Program-made: the position numbers and the translations under genes
In this document: in pieces, positions 22,608 through 32,458 of the stretch
Position numbering within the stretch: the stretch's first letter is position 1
Layout of the letters: each line of letters opens with the position of its first letter
Notes under the pieces: model-generated
The model's input: the letters and a program-made list of their open reading frames with translations, nothing else
What the model was told of the DNA's origin: nothing
Database searches by the model: none
Origin: Tolypocladium sp. Sup5 PDA-1
Taxonomy: Eukaryota; Ascomycota; Sordariomycetes; Hypocreales; Ophiocordycipitaceae
Assembly (NCBI GenBank): GCA_000750105.3
Contig: JPHH03000027.1
Location: 360,776 to 424,775, forward strand
Direction of reading: 5' to 3'
Length of the DNA: 64,000 nucleotides

Positions 22608-23140
22608 ATGGCAGACTTGGCCGAACGAGACCTGGACAAGGTCGCAAAAGGCTGGTCCATCGCGATGGTCTACTCCAAGGAGCGGTTAAAACGGGTGTAC
22701 GAGTGGGAGGGCGAGCAGCTCGAGCAGGCCTGCAAGGAGGGCCGCTTGGTGCTGGAGACGGTGTGCCTGTTCATTCATGCCTGCGTCAAGCACGGCCAGT
22801 ACAAGTAGGTCGCTGCCTTTGTTGCTGTCGCAGAAGTCGGCATGTTGATGGGTTGTGCAGACTGCCGTTTGAGTTTTGGCGGGTATTGCACGCCGAGTAT
22901 GGGATTGTGGTGTACCCCTCTGCCTTGACGGAGGAAATCGACGTCCAGGGGCTGGGTATTGATGTTACCTTTACAGAAGCGTACTGCGGGCACATAGGTA
23001 AGTGGATCGCAATATTGCCATCGAGGAAAGGAAAGGCGCTGACGGTTGCAATAGTCATGCTTGGGAGCTGCACGGGATCCCATCCACCTCCCTGTCCCAT
23101 GGAGTTCCTCCGAGAGCCTCCGCCAATGTACCAGAGATAA
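22608..23140 (+). CDS. Small orphan protein
   Basis: Three exons, 22608-22804, 22861-22997 and 23055-23140, join to 139 residues. I do not recognise the family. The sequence begins MADLAERDLDKVAKGWSIAM, is helical and charged in exon 1, and continues with LPFEFWRVLHAEYGIVVYPS in exon 2, which looks like a genuine folded protein. The first intron is well supported because the frame stops without it. The second (GTAAGT...AATAG, 57 bases) is a multiple of three, so keeping it would insert 19 residues instead of breaking the frame. Exon 3 is Pro/Cys-rich and less convincing. No signal peptide or membrane segment is seen. It is convergent with the molybdopterin synthase gene. Confidence 0.6.
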
Positions 23141-23383
23141 TTGGTAAGGACCAGGGTTCAGAATACCAAATTGGGCAGGGATGTCTATGTCGCTTTCGAA
23201 GTTCGTATAAAGTGGTATTCGAGCCCATGTTGCACGAGGAAATGAAGGACATGGCAGCGAGGGGCATGAAGTCGGAGTTGAGTGTTGGGTCAACACTCCC
23301 TCAAATCAGTGATGAAACACATGTATATACCAACCAAACTTCCATTATATCCAAAAAGAAATATATCCGTACGTCACATCCAA

Positions 23384-23924
23384 TCAAGAACCCAGCCTTT
23401 GCCCCATGGCGCCGTCTCGATTTGCCCTCCAGACACCCTCCTCGCCATGAAACTCCTCTCTCTTCCACACCTCGACCTTGGCCTTGCACTCTTCCAGAGC
23501 CTCTTCCCCCGCTCTCCAGGCAGCCTGTCGGTGCGGCGCAGATACCGCAATCAGGATGCTCTCTTCGCCGATGGGAACGGTTCCCAGCCGGTGGACCATG
23601 GCGATGCCCTTGAGACCGTGCTTCGAGTACAGGCCCTTGGTGATGGCGAGCATCGTCCGCAGAGCGAGCCTGTTGTAGGCCGTGTACTGAAGCTCTTTTA
23701 CCGGCTTGCCGGCGAAGCTGTTGCGCGTTGTGCCTGTCGAGGGTCAGAGAGACGGGTTGCAGACGGGGGGTGTAGGGTGGCTCACCGGCGAAGAGCACGA
23801 TTGCGCCGGCTTCCGGGCTGCGGACCCTGTCCATGATTCCTTGGGAGTTTAAATGGTCCCTCGTCAAGCCCACATGGCAGCCCTCCTCTGAAAGCTCCCA
23901 GATGTCATCTTCTAGACTATCCAT
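23384..23924 (-). CDS. cnxH: Molybdopterin synthase catalytic (large) subunit, MoaE/MOCS2B
   Basis: Transfers sulfur from the thiocarboxylated small subunit to precursor Z to make molybdopterin, needed for nitrate reductase and other molybdoenzymes. Exons 23924-23786 and 23733-23384 join across a 52-base intron to 162 residues. The MoaE fold is clear: GAIVLFAGTTRNSFAGKPV across the junction, then LQYTAYNRLALRTM, HRLGTVPIGEESILIAVSA and HRQAAW. The C-terminal segment after the KREEF motif holds the catalytic lysine region of the family. The start at 23924 (MDSLEDDIWELSEEG) is chosen as the ATG nearest the conserved region; a longer in-frame extension exists upstream but is basic and unlike the family. 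The symbol follows the Aspergillus name. Confidence 0.9.
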
Positions 23925-24373
23925 GATGAAAGCTGTGTAGATCATGTAGTTGTCAAGTTCATCAATGAAGCTGGGCGGGGATCTCCGACGATGGGTCCGC
24001 ACGTGCCTACCCTAAGGCCTGCATGCAACGCATCAGTCTTTCACTAATACCAAATAGACAAAGCGAATGACCATGAGAGTACCATATACTCCTTACTCCC
24101 AAAGCACTATGTAATTTCGATCGCCTCTGCCTTGTGCTGGTAAATGCAGGCCCTCGGGAGTAAAGGTAAAGGTACGTGGCTGACTAAGCGGGCCTGGTGT
24201 ACACCTCGCAACCGCCAGCCCATCCCCAAGCTTCCAAACCTCCCCTCCTACCGTCATTTCCAACACCTCAACTGGGGCATCGCATGATAATATCCTAGAG
24301 GCACCCGCAGCCCACCCACCATTAACCTCATCCCCTACCGAGAATTCCAGCGATCGCGCTGTTGGCCGCCGTT
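23925..24373. other. Intergenic, divergent promoters of cnxH and the RBM-like gene
   Basis: About 450 bases shared by two divergent genes. No site recognised with confidence. Confidence 0.6.
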
Positions 24374-27075
24374 ATGCGCGACGACTTCCGTGCACGATCC
24401 CCCGGTCGAGGGAGGGAGCATTACGACCCAGGACCGGTTCGTGGCCGGGACGACGACGGAAACCGACGAGACGACTGTAACCGATCGGGGCAGGGTAAAG
24501 ACACAGCCCGCGCTTTGTGTGGGAGTTGAAGAGAACCAGAGCAACTGTCCCGGATAGATTGAGCTTGAGAGCTAACTTCCCAACGGAGCGGCGAGGCCCT
24601 TCATGGTCTCCGCAAAGGCAAGACTTTTACGACGACCAACGGGAGAGACCTGCGCGTCATTTCCGCGACATGGAGCGCGGCGGGGATTATGAGGGCCGTC
24701 ACGCCGACCGAGATGATGGGTGCCACTCGCGACGCGATGGCGATCCGCGACGCTCGAGGCCCGATGCCCGGGATGACCACGATTATCATGGCATGTATGA
24801 TGAGGGCTATCGAGGTAGTGATGACCGCCATCGCTCTCGTGGCCGTAGTCGCGACGAGGAAGGCATGCCGCGCGACGATGGTTATGAGCAACATCACGAT
24901 GGAAGAGGAGATGCTCGGGCACATGGTCATTATCCTCGGAGCCGATCCCGCAGCCGAACCCGTGATGCTGGGAAGCCCACCGACACTGTGATGCTCGAAA
25001 GGGTGCCATTTGGCGTCTCGGCTGTTTTGGTAAGTGTCATGATAACCTTGGATTCCCCCTGGACGCCCCTCTTGATGATGTACGGCGGCTAACCTTGGTC
25101 CATCTTAGCTGCGCGAGGGTCTCCTGGAAAGTTCTATTGCCGCTGAATTTCCGCCCATCGACATACGAGTATCTTCTTCTAAAGGTCAGTGCTGGCAGTC
25201 CACAGCTCCCCACGGTACACCACGCATTCTAACTAATGTAGGGCAATGCCGGGCCTTTGTTCAGTTCCAAGAAGTCGGCCACGCCACCTCTTTTGTGAAC
25301 GAGCATTTCCCAACACTCCTCATGAAACTCCCACATTCGACTGATGACGTGCCAGACGGCGAGATTGAGCTATACATACACTATGCTCGCAGCCAAGGCG
25401 ATGGGGACGCTCAAGGACCGCCTACCGCGCCAGCTGGTGATTGGAATTGCCCCCAAGTAAGTGTTCTAATCTCTTCCCCGATATATCGAAATCTAACTGG
25501 TTCCAGTGCGGCTTTCATAACTTTGCCACGCGAAAACAGTGCAAGAAGTGCGTCTTCTCTCAGCCAGGTATTACTTTCCGTCCTAGACACAAGCCAACAA
25601 TGCAATTTGGCTCACACGTTCCCTTATCAGCTTCAGGAAGCTCGTTAGGCCGGACAGGAGTGGCTGATGTCGGAAGAGATGTCGACAAGAAAGTCCAGAT
25701 CCTAGTCGTATACCCTCTGCCAAACGACGTCGACGAGGATATGCTGGCAAACGAGATGAAGCGACTGGAGTTGGTGAAGGCCGATAGACCCAAAGACGAA
25801 GCACCCAAACTGCGGTCGACGGCACCTTCTGCGGATGGGGCCGGCTATGGCGCGCGACCAGGATCGTTGCACCGCGTCTTCCTGATGCGCGACGTTTTCA
25901 CGGGCGACAAGTACAGATATGGATTCGCAGAGTTTTTCACCCTCGGCGATGCGCTCGCAGGCTTGAAGAAGTACCAAATGACGCGCTCCTTTGAGATTGC
26001 TGGCAATCCAGTGACCATCGCGTCGATTCACCTCGGGGTGTTTATTCCGGAGGATCGAGAGCTTACGCCGGAGCTGGAGGCGATGTCGTTCAACCCCCTA
26101 ATCAACCCCACAATACGGGTAAGATATCGAGATCTTCAGCTATATCCCAGCGAAAAGATCGTAGCACCTGAGCCACCAACCGAGGGTGAGCCTGGAAAGG
26201 CGGCCAAGGAGGATAAAGCCGTCCCGCAGAAACCAAAGAAGCGCAAGGCAGAGGGGACCTTGGCCGAGTCTGCGCCAAAGAAGGCGCCAGTGATGGGTCA
26301 GCAACTGGCGTTTTGGCAGCGCCGGCACGATGAGATTCACGACGGCAAAGGTGGAGAGGGTGCGTCGCAGGATGCCGTAGCCAGCGGCCCAGCCAAGACG
26401 GCGCCCATCAAGTTTTCGTTGTCCGGCGCGGCGAAGCTGGATGCACCCTCGAAGCCTCCCCCTGCCGGCGTGGAGGGGCAGAGCCAGCCCGTGGCGGCCC
26501 CGGCCCCCGGGGTCTCGTACGTCGACCGGGACCGACTCATGTGTCTCATCTGCATGATGAAATACAAGTCCGTTGATGAGGTCAACATCCACGAGAAGTC
26601 GGGCAACCACAAGAAGGCGATGGAAGACGACGAGAAGGTCAAGGCTGCGCTGCCCAGAATCGCGGCCAGGGACAAGAGGCTCGAGAAGGCGGACGCCAAC
26701 CAGTACCGCGACCGAGCCAAGGAGAGGCGAGAGGCCCACAGCCAGCCCACCAAGCCTCCCGCGAAGCCAAGCAAGCCCAAAGCGGACGCCAAGCAGCCGG
26801 CAAAGGATGAGGCCAAGAAGCCCACCGAGTCTAAGGGAGCCGGGATGCTGGCCAAGATGGGATGGATGACGGGCAGCGGCCTCGGTGCAAAGGGCGAGGG
26901 CCGGACCGAGGCCCTCGCGGCCAATGCGTACGTGGGAGGCGTCGGTCTCGGTGCTGAGGGCGGCAAACTCGGCGACGCCCAAAAGGTTGCCGAGGGCAGG
27001 ACCAAGGACGGCCAGGCGAGCTACCTGGCGGCAGCGCAGGAGAGGGCCAGGGAGCGCTTCCACCGGGCGGAGTGA
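24374..27075 (+). CDS. RBM5/RBM10-like splicing factor: RRM, RanBP2 zinc finger, G-patch
   Basis: Nuclear RNA-binding protein likely to act with the spliceosome. Exons 24374-24494, 24572-25029, 25109-25184, 25242-25456 and 25507-27075 give 812 residues. In order: an Arg/Asp/Ser-rich N-terminus (RS/RD repeats such as RSRSRSRTRD), an RRM beginning DTVMLERVPFGV, a RanBP2-type zinc finger (DWNCPQCGFHNFATRKQCKKC, two CxxC-type pairs, joined across an intron), a second degenerate RRM (KVQILVVYPLP), a Lys-rich linker, a C2H2-like finger (CLICMMKY...HEKSGNH) and a G-patch (GMLAKMGWMTGSGLGAKGEG). This order is that of animal RBM5/RBM10. A 63-base in-frame stretch at 25567-25629 has intron-like ends and may be spliced, which would remove 21 residues. 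The family is clear and the name is by analogy. Confidence 0.88.
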
Positions 27076-27524
27076 TGCCGCACGACCGGGGCATTGGATT
27101 GGGGGTCCACGATGTAAATGTATTGTACGAACCAAGGCACAGGGCAAGGGAAAAGGGGGGGCCATGGCCCCTGGCGTTGGGATATCCGCCATTTGGCGAC
27201 CATTTGCGGAATTGGCTTTGCTTTGCTGAGACCGAAATCTGCGCTGACGATTTGCTGGCTCAATAGACAATTCAAAGGCGCGAAAGGGACTCTTCATCTG
27301 ACGATGCTTCATAGTTCATTGCTCGTGTGTGGTGGTAATGCGTATTCGTATGTATGTACTTCATTTGCAACGAGGGCATCCGTGGAGACGCCAGACTATT
27401 ATCAAGGACGTTTATCCTGTCCTCCGCGTTTCCATCCCAACCACGACGCATCCGTCTCTTCGCATTCCATGCCGGTCTCCATTTGCTATGCAGTCATTTA
27501 AGCGTATTCAAACAAGACACTACT
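27076..27524. other. Intergenic between convergent RBM-like gene and yapsin
   Basis: About 450 bases expected to hold the two 3' untranslated regions. No other feature recognised. Confidence 0.6.
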
Positions 27525-29128
27525 CTACAGAGTGGACACAATGGCGGCGACTGCTATTAAGAGCGTGCCGGCGGCGGCGGCGCCCACGGAGGGACCGAGG
27601 TTGCCAGCTGCGCTATCCTTTTCTACATCGGACGTTAGCTACCTACGAGGCGCATATCATGAATGGGGGGAGGAGCTTACCCGCGACGCCGGCGGCATTG
27701 GGCAGGTCCTTGGCGTCCTTCTTGATCTCGATAATGTTGGACTTGTCGGTATTGATGTTGGCCTGGGCAATGCCGAGTTGCACGTTGGCCATGTCGTAGA
27801 CGACGTAGGCGGAGCGCAAGAAGGTGTCGCCGAGGAGGGCAAACTTGTCACTCTTAACGCCATAGTCGTAGGCAGAGCCGATGCCAAAAAGGCAGACATT
27901 CTCCCAGCCGCTGAACTGGGAGGCATACTTGCTGTTTTTCAGGAGATTCTGGATGTTATCGGAGAAGACGTTGATGGCCATCTCGTCGATGGGAACCTTG
28001 ATTGTCTTGCCGTTAAACTTGAACTTGAAGGTGGTGCCCTTGCCCTTGCTGCCGCGGTAGGCGCAGTCTATGAGCGGGGTGGGCAATTCCTTGATGGCTT
28101 TGATGCCGAAGTGGGTAAAGATGGCTTGAGCCTGGCTGTCAGGGAGGAGGGTGAGCGTAGAGCCGGAGTCGAGGACGGCGCCAGCGTCGAGGTTGCCGAG
28201 CTTGACGCCGTCGACATCGAGGCCTTCGAGGTGGACCGTGTAAGAGGTGATGCTGTTGGTCCTGAACTGGGCGTCGGGGAGGAGGGGGAGGGTGGTGAGG
28301 TTTCCGAAGTACTTTTGGGAGTCGACGCCGCCGAAGAGGATGGTGCCGGACTTGGCGTCCAGGTCGTTCTGCAGCAAGGCATGAATTGTCAGCTCAGGAC
28401 CAGCTGACAAGGTAATCCGTGTAAACGGAGGAGGGAAGAGGCTATACCAAGTACAAGCTGAAGACTGGGGCATCAATTATACCCTGCGAGACCATGTTGT
28501 CGACGACGGTGGCGTACTCCTTCTTGGCGGCGACGTTGGCGCGGAAGCCTAGGCCCATGAGGCCTGTCTGGCGGACGGACTTGAGGGCGACGCCGAGCTG
28601 CTGGTTCTTAACCTCCTTGCCATTGATGGTGACGCTGTCGTTGAAGTAGTCGCCCGAGATGTGCCTCTGGTCCAAGTACGTGATGTTGAAGCCGCCCCGG
28701 TCTACCGTCTCGAACGTCGAGCTGGCATTGGGGTTGACTAAGAGCACATAGGAGTCAGCAGCTGCTCCATTTTGACGTAGCCAAAGAATGGAATCCGTGA
28801 ACATACATAGTGCCAGGCACCAAGCCCCCGTCTTTGCTTGCGCCTCCCGGCTCTTGCAGAAATCCGTATTGACGGAGTTGGTCCACGTATCGCTGCTCCC
28901 CGTGTCGAGCTGGAAGACCAACTTCTGCGGAGGGGTGCCGATGCCAAACTCGGAGTAGTAGCCGCCGCCTGTGATGTTGTTCAGGGCCTGGAGGTCGATG
29001 GTGCCGTCACGGCGCGCGAGGGGCGGGATGGTGTCTGCTCTGCGAACGAAGGGGACGGAGAGGGTGCCGGCCGAGGCGGTGGAGGCGGCGAGCGCCAGGA
29101 GGGCGAGGCCCTGAAGGGGAGAAGGCAT
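27525..29128 (-). CDS. GPI-anchored aspartyl protease (yapsin/candidapepsin type)
   Basis: Secreted pepsin-family protease tethered to the plasma membrane or wall. Exons 29128-28807, 28737-28448, 28368-27681 and 27622-27525 join in phase to 465 residues. Residues 1-20 form a signal peptide, followed by a propeptide with dibasic RR pairs near 29-40. The two catalytic aspartates are in DTGSSDTW (Asp75) and DSGSTLTLL (Asp271). The last exon is not obvious: skipping it leaves a stop at 27643, but with the 58-base intron (GTAAGC, branch GCTAAC, TAG) the protein gains EKDSAAGNLGPSVG and a hydrophobic end GTLLIAVAAIVSTL, a normal GPI-attachment signal. The substrate is unknown; yapsins process wall proteins. 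Confidence 0.9.
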
Positions 29129-30230
29129 CGTGAAGCCGCTGCTGCTCCCGCGAGGCCGGGGATGTAAGACGCGGTGGTCGGCGCCTTTCGCGCGGACGGT
29201 GATGGCGGAGTAGCTATATATGACTGGCGAGTTATATATGACTGGCGGAAGTATACTTTACGCGCGTCGGGGAAAGACAGGACGAAAAGAAGAGGATGAC
29301 AAGAAAGTATGTAACGAAGGACGGTCGCTGTTAAGTCACGCAGCGTTCGGAGTTTTGAACTGGCTCTGGCCCGGGCGTCGCGAAGGCAGCAGCTGTGAGA
29401 CTCACTCGCTTACATGGGGGAAGGATGTACGGATAATATGACATGGAAGGTAGGGCGCATTAAGGCCCTACAAGTTGCTTAGTTTTAGCGGCTCCTGGCT
29501 CCCGTGGGGGAAGCCTGGAGCGACGGAGCCTAATCAGCCCTGGCCCGCGCAGGAGAGCCCGTGCAGGATGACAGATGACGGAGCTGGAGGCTGCGCCTCG
29601 CTCGGGCATGCACCAAACATGGAAGGCGTCGAGGTGCTGACCGACTTTGCCATCTCCGACGACAGCCTCAAGAGCCTCAAACTTTGATTCCACAGCCCTT
29701 CTGCCCCCAGCTTTGTCGACCAGGGGCTCGCATCCGAGGTTCAACGCCAGCTGCCACCATCGACGCCACTACCGTGCGGTGCTTTGCCAGCAACAGCCAC
29801 AACCGCGCTGTCACATAGCCACGATGCACAGTGACACCACAGATGCTCCTCGGCCGAGCCCAGTGGCTCTCCATCCAACTCGGATGCGAAGAACGGGCGG
29901 TCATCCATTGCCAGTCCCACTTGCTCGTGGAGCTTACTGGAGAAACCAGCGTCACCTGGGCATCTTTATCCACCACGTTGGGGCACTCGCTGCGCAGCTT
30001 GGGCCCCTTGTTCCCCACGATGACGCCGTGGCTCATTGACGGCTTTGATGGCAATGTTTAGTGCATCTGAGACCCCTTGGCACCTTTCATGAGGCTCACA
30101 GTAGCAAGTGCTGCACAGCCGTTGGTTCAATGACAAGAGACTTTCTATCGTGCTGCATCAGCCTTATATCTGGCCGAGCGTGTTGGTAAGATGGCTTGGT
30201 GATGAAGGCAACACGCTAACAAGGCCGTCC
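29129..30230. other. Intergenic upstream of yapsin; possible decayed coding sequence
   Basis: About 1.1 kb. The part next to 29128 is the yapsin promoter with a duplicated TATA stretch. Further right (29741-30036, minus strand) two overlapping stop-free frames give protein-like but unrecognised translations that cannot be joined by a normal intron; see findings. No gene is called. Confidence 0.5.
29215..29247 (-). promoter_or_regulatory. Duplicated TATA-containing element upstream of yapsin
   Basis: The 15-base sequence TATATATGACTGGCG occurs exactly twice, at 29215-29229 and 29233-29247, 18 bases apart. It lies 87-119 bases upstream of the yapsin ATG on the opposite reading direction, where a TATA box would be expected. 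The duplication is seen directly; the promoter role is inferred. Confidence 0.5.
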
Positions 30231-30689
30231 TCAGACGAGCAGAAACCCTTCAGCCCAATCCAGGGTATCCTTTTGCGCTGTGCCCACGATTTCGGACCTG
30301 ACGCTGTCGGAGTCAACAACGCCCCAAACCTTCTTCCCCAACTTGAATTGTTTCCTCCCGGGCTTCTTGAGCTCGGCCAGCAGCGCATAGGCCCACCTTT
30401 CATCGGCTTTCGCATTCAAGTCGTGATTCAGCTCGGTCTTCTCTACAGACTTGATCATGAATGGCTTGATCGGCTTGGAGATGTCTGCGTCCCCGTTGCG
30501 CGACACGTACAGCCAGTACCGCCGAATGGCCGGGGGGCTGCAAAGGTCGTCCTTGGAGAAGTCTCCTTTCAAGAGCAACTCGCACATCGCACACCATCCC
30601 GGGATAAACTCAACTTCAGATGCATTCTCCATGTCCTTGTGGAGACAGACGGTAAAGGTTTTCGACCACATCGTCGCGACTTGCGGCAT
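30231..30689 (-). CDS. Orphan protein, 152 residues, two Cys-x2-Cys-like pairs
   Basis: A single open frame starting MPQVATMWSKTFTVCLHKDM. I do not recognise the family. It contains WCAMCELLLKGDF near residues 30-42, a middle with IRRYWLYVSRNGDADI and a Lys-rich C-terminal half (ELKKPGRKQFKLGKKVWGVV) that ends at a stop at 30231. The amino-acid mix is balanced and charged, unlike shadow frames nearby, so I believe it is coding. The frame continues upstream of the chosen ATG, and a 5' exon in 30700-31100 is possible. No signal peptide is seen. It lies next to another orphan with a Cys-x2-Cys element on the same strand, so the two may be distant relatives. Confidence 0.55.
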   Translation of the reverse strand: MPQVATMWSKTFTVCLHKDMENASEVEFIPGWCAMCELLLKGDFSKDDLCSPPAIRRYWLYVSRNGDADISKPIKPFMIKSVEKTELNHDLNAKADERWAYALLAELKKPGRKQFKLGKKVWGVVDSDSVRSEIVGTAQKDTLDWAEGFLLV

Positions 30690-31269
30690 GCGAGAAATAT
30701 CGTCTTCTTTTCTTCGTCTTTTCGTAATCGCCTCAGCTGGCCACGATCTTGGGGTTTCGTTGTGTAATGCTGGGCCACAGAGAAGTAGAGGCAACGGGTC
30801 TGGTAGTAGAGCAAACACTGTTTAGAGAGTGCAAAACCATGGGAACCGACTACGGCGGCGCAGATTTATACCTGATGATTTCAAGGACAAGTCACGCAAC
30901 CGAGATGTGAGTGAACCGCTATCATGGCAATTCAAGTACATCTTCAGCGCTGCTAATATCAAAGGCTCGGGTTGGACAATGACAAAGTCCAAGCATTCAG
31001 GGCTTTGTGCAACAGTGACGCCGCAAGATGCTCGCCCCTCTGGATCACTGTTGGTCGGTGATGGTGCGTCTCGTCCGACTATTCGAGAACAACTCAAGAC
31101 ACTGCGTTCGTTTCGAAAAGAAATGATTACTTATCAGAGAATCTGGTTAAGGCGAGCAACGCGGCATACCCAGCCCATGCCGTCTAGAACCTTCCAGGGT
31201 CGCTCCCCGACTGATTCAAAGCCAGCTTGCGCCCTTTGCTGCCATCGCGCAAAGGCACCTCCATGGCTC
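30690..31269. other. Intergenic between two orphan genes
   Basis: About 580 bases. A 91-codon minus-strand frame at 30822-31097 lacks an ATG start and has no motif; it could be an unrecognised 5' exon of the downstream orphan gene. Otherwise nothing seen. Confidence 0.45.
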
Positions 31270-31803
31270 TCAGGCAACTTCAGGGTCAAGTCCTGCCGCC
31301 CATCGAATTGTGCGCAGCTGCGCCGCTCGCGCGAGTGCGGGCAGACGATCTGGCTTCGAGTCGGCGACGAACCATGGATTATCAGGCCACAGCATGGAGC
31401 CAATGACAACCGCCTCCGGCACACAGTTGGCAATCGACAGCTGAAGCGTCTCCAGCCAGTCCCGGTTCGCGTCAAAGTCCACGTCGTTCCGGGTCGTGTC
31501 CTCGAATTGCAGGTGCATCAGTCTCGGCTTTCCGGGGTCGAGCCGGTCGTGGAGCAGCGCGTGGTCGGACCAGAACTTGCCCACAAACTGCAAGCTGCGG
31601 GACACGAGGAGGGCGGTGTCCGGGTATTGATTCAGGATCGTGAGGCAGCACGAGGAACAGAAGCCCTCTGCCATGGTGAGGTAGACTCGGTGGTCTGGGC
31701 AGATGGGGACGAAGTCTTCGAAGACGAAGTTGTCGCAATAGTCGACGTTTCCCGGGTTGTCATGGGCGCAGGCGACCGAGAATGTCCTGTTTTCGATGCA
31801 CAT
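31270..31803 (-). CDS. Orphan Cys-rich protein, 177 residues
   Basis: A single exon beginning MCIENRTFSVACAHDNPGN. The N-terminal half has Cys and His residues (Cys2, Cys12, His14, Cys23, Cys35, then GFCSSC around 50) that resemble a small metal-binding region; fungal genomes hold many short unnamed proteins that start MC and carry such Cys/His sets. The C-terminal half (ANCVPEAVVIGSMLWPDNPW) is hydrophobic in part but without a clear membrane helix. No signal peptide is visible. The function is unknown. The ATG at 31803 is the only good start near the conserved-looking part; the frame runs a few codons further upstream. Confidence 0.55.
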   Translation of the reverse strand: MCIENRTFSVACAHDNPGNVDYCDNFVFEDFVPICPDHRVYLTMAEGFCSSCCLTILNQYPDTALLVSRSLQFVGKFWSDHALLHDRLDPGKPRLMHLQFEDTTRNDVDFDANRDWLETLQLSIANCVPEAVVIGSMLWPDNPWFVADSKPDRLPALARAAQLRTIRWAAGLDPEVA

Positions 31804-32458
31804 GGTGACGGAGGCTAGTCGCCTTGGCACTGTGTGAAAGTCTGACAGCTGCCAGCTTCGCGGTTGTTGATGTCGGATCCTTGAGGAGGAAGCTTGACAG
31901 GCGCTATGGCGATTCTCCTGATCTGGTAGCAGGTGAGTGCATAATCAGATGAAGCCGAAGGGGGGCATTTACGTACTCGATATTTCGATCCGTGGTCCTG
32001 GTATTCAACAGCTGGATCCGGTCTCGCGACTGTCGTGCCGTCGCTCCGGCCTTCGAGAATGACTTGCTTGAATCAACTTTGAGCGCTCGAATGCAGTTGG
32101 CTCTCAGCACAAAGCTGAAAAGGTCGTACGCGTTGAAGGCGTGCAGACTGTTGTCATGGCAAAGGTGAAAGGAAAAGGTAAAAATGACTGCCTCAGACTC
32201 GAAGTTATGGCGAAGATGGATACTACGAGACAATGCGTTGCGTTGAATGCAGGTTACCGATTGTCTCATTGCACACAGGTGAGCGAGTGACTCTCTTCAT
32301 ATACTGGGTCTTTGGAGAAATCTAACTCTAGAGAATACAAAGTAGATAAACACGATCGCGCGCAGTTCCGCTTCGATTTCTTCTGGTTCCAAGCATTGCT
32401 CTGGGCCAGAGTTGGCCGCCGTGACAACAACTCCATCGTGGCATAAATCGGTCGCACA
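31804..32458. other. Intergenic between orphan gene and thioesterase
   Basis: About 650 bases, fairly AT-rich. The reading frame of the thioesterase, if its last intron were retained, would continue into this region to a stop at 32328. No separate gene supported. Confidence 0.55.
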
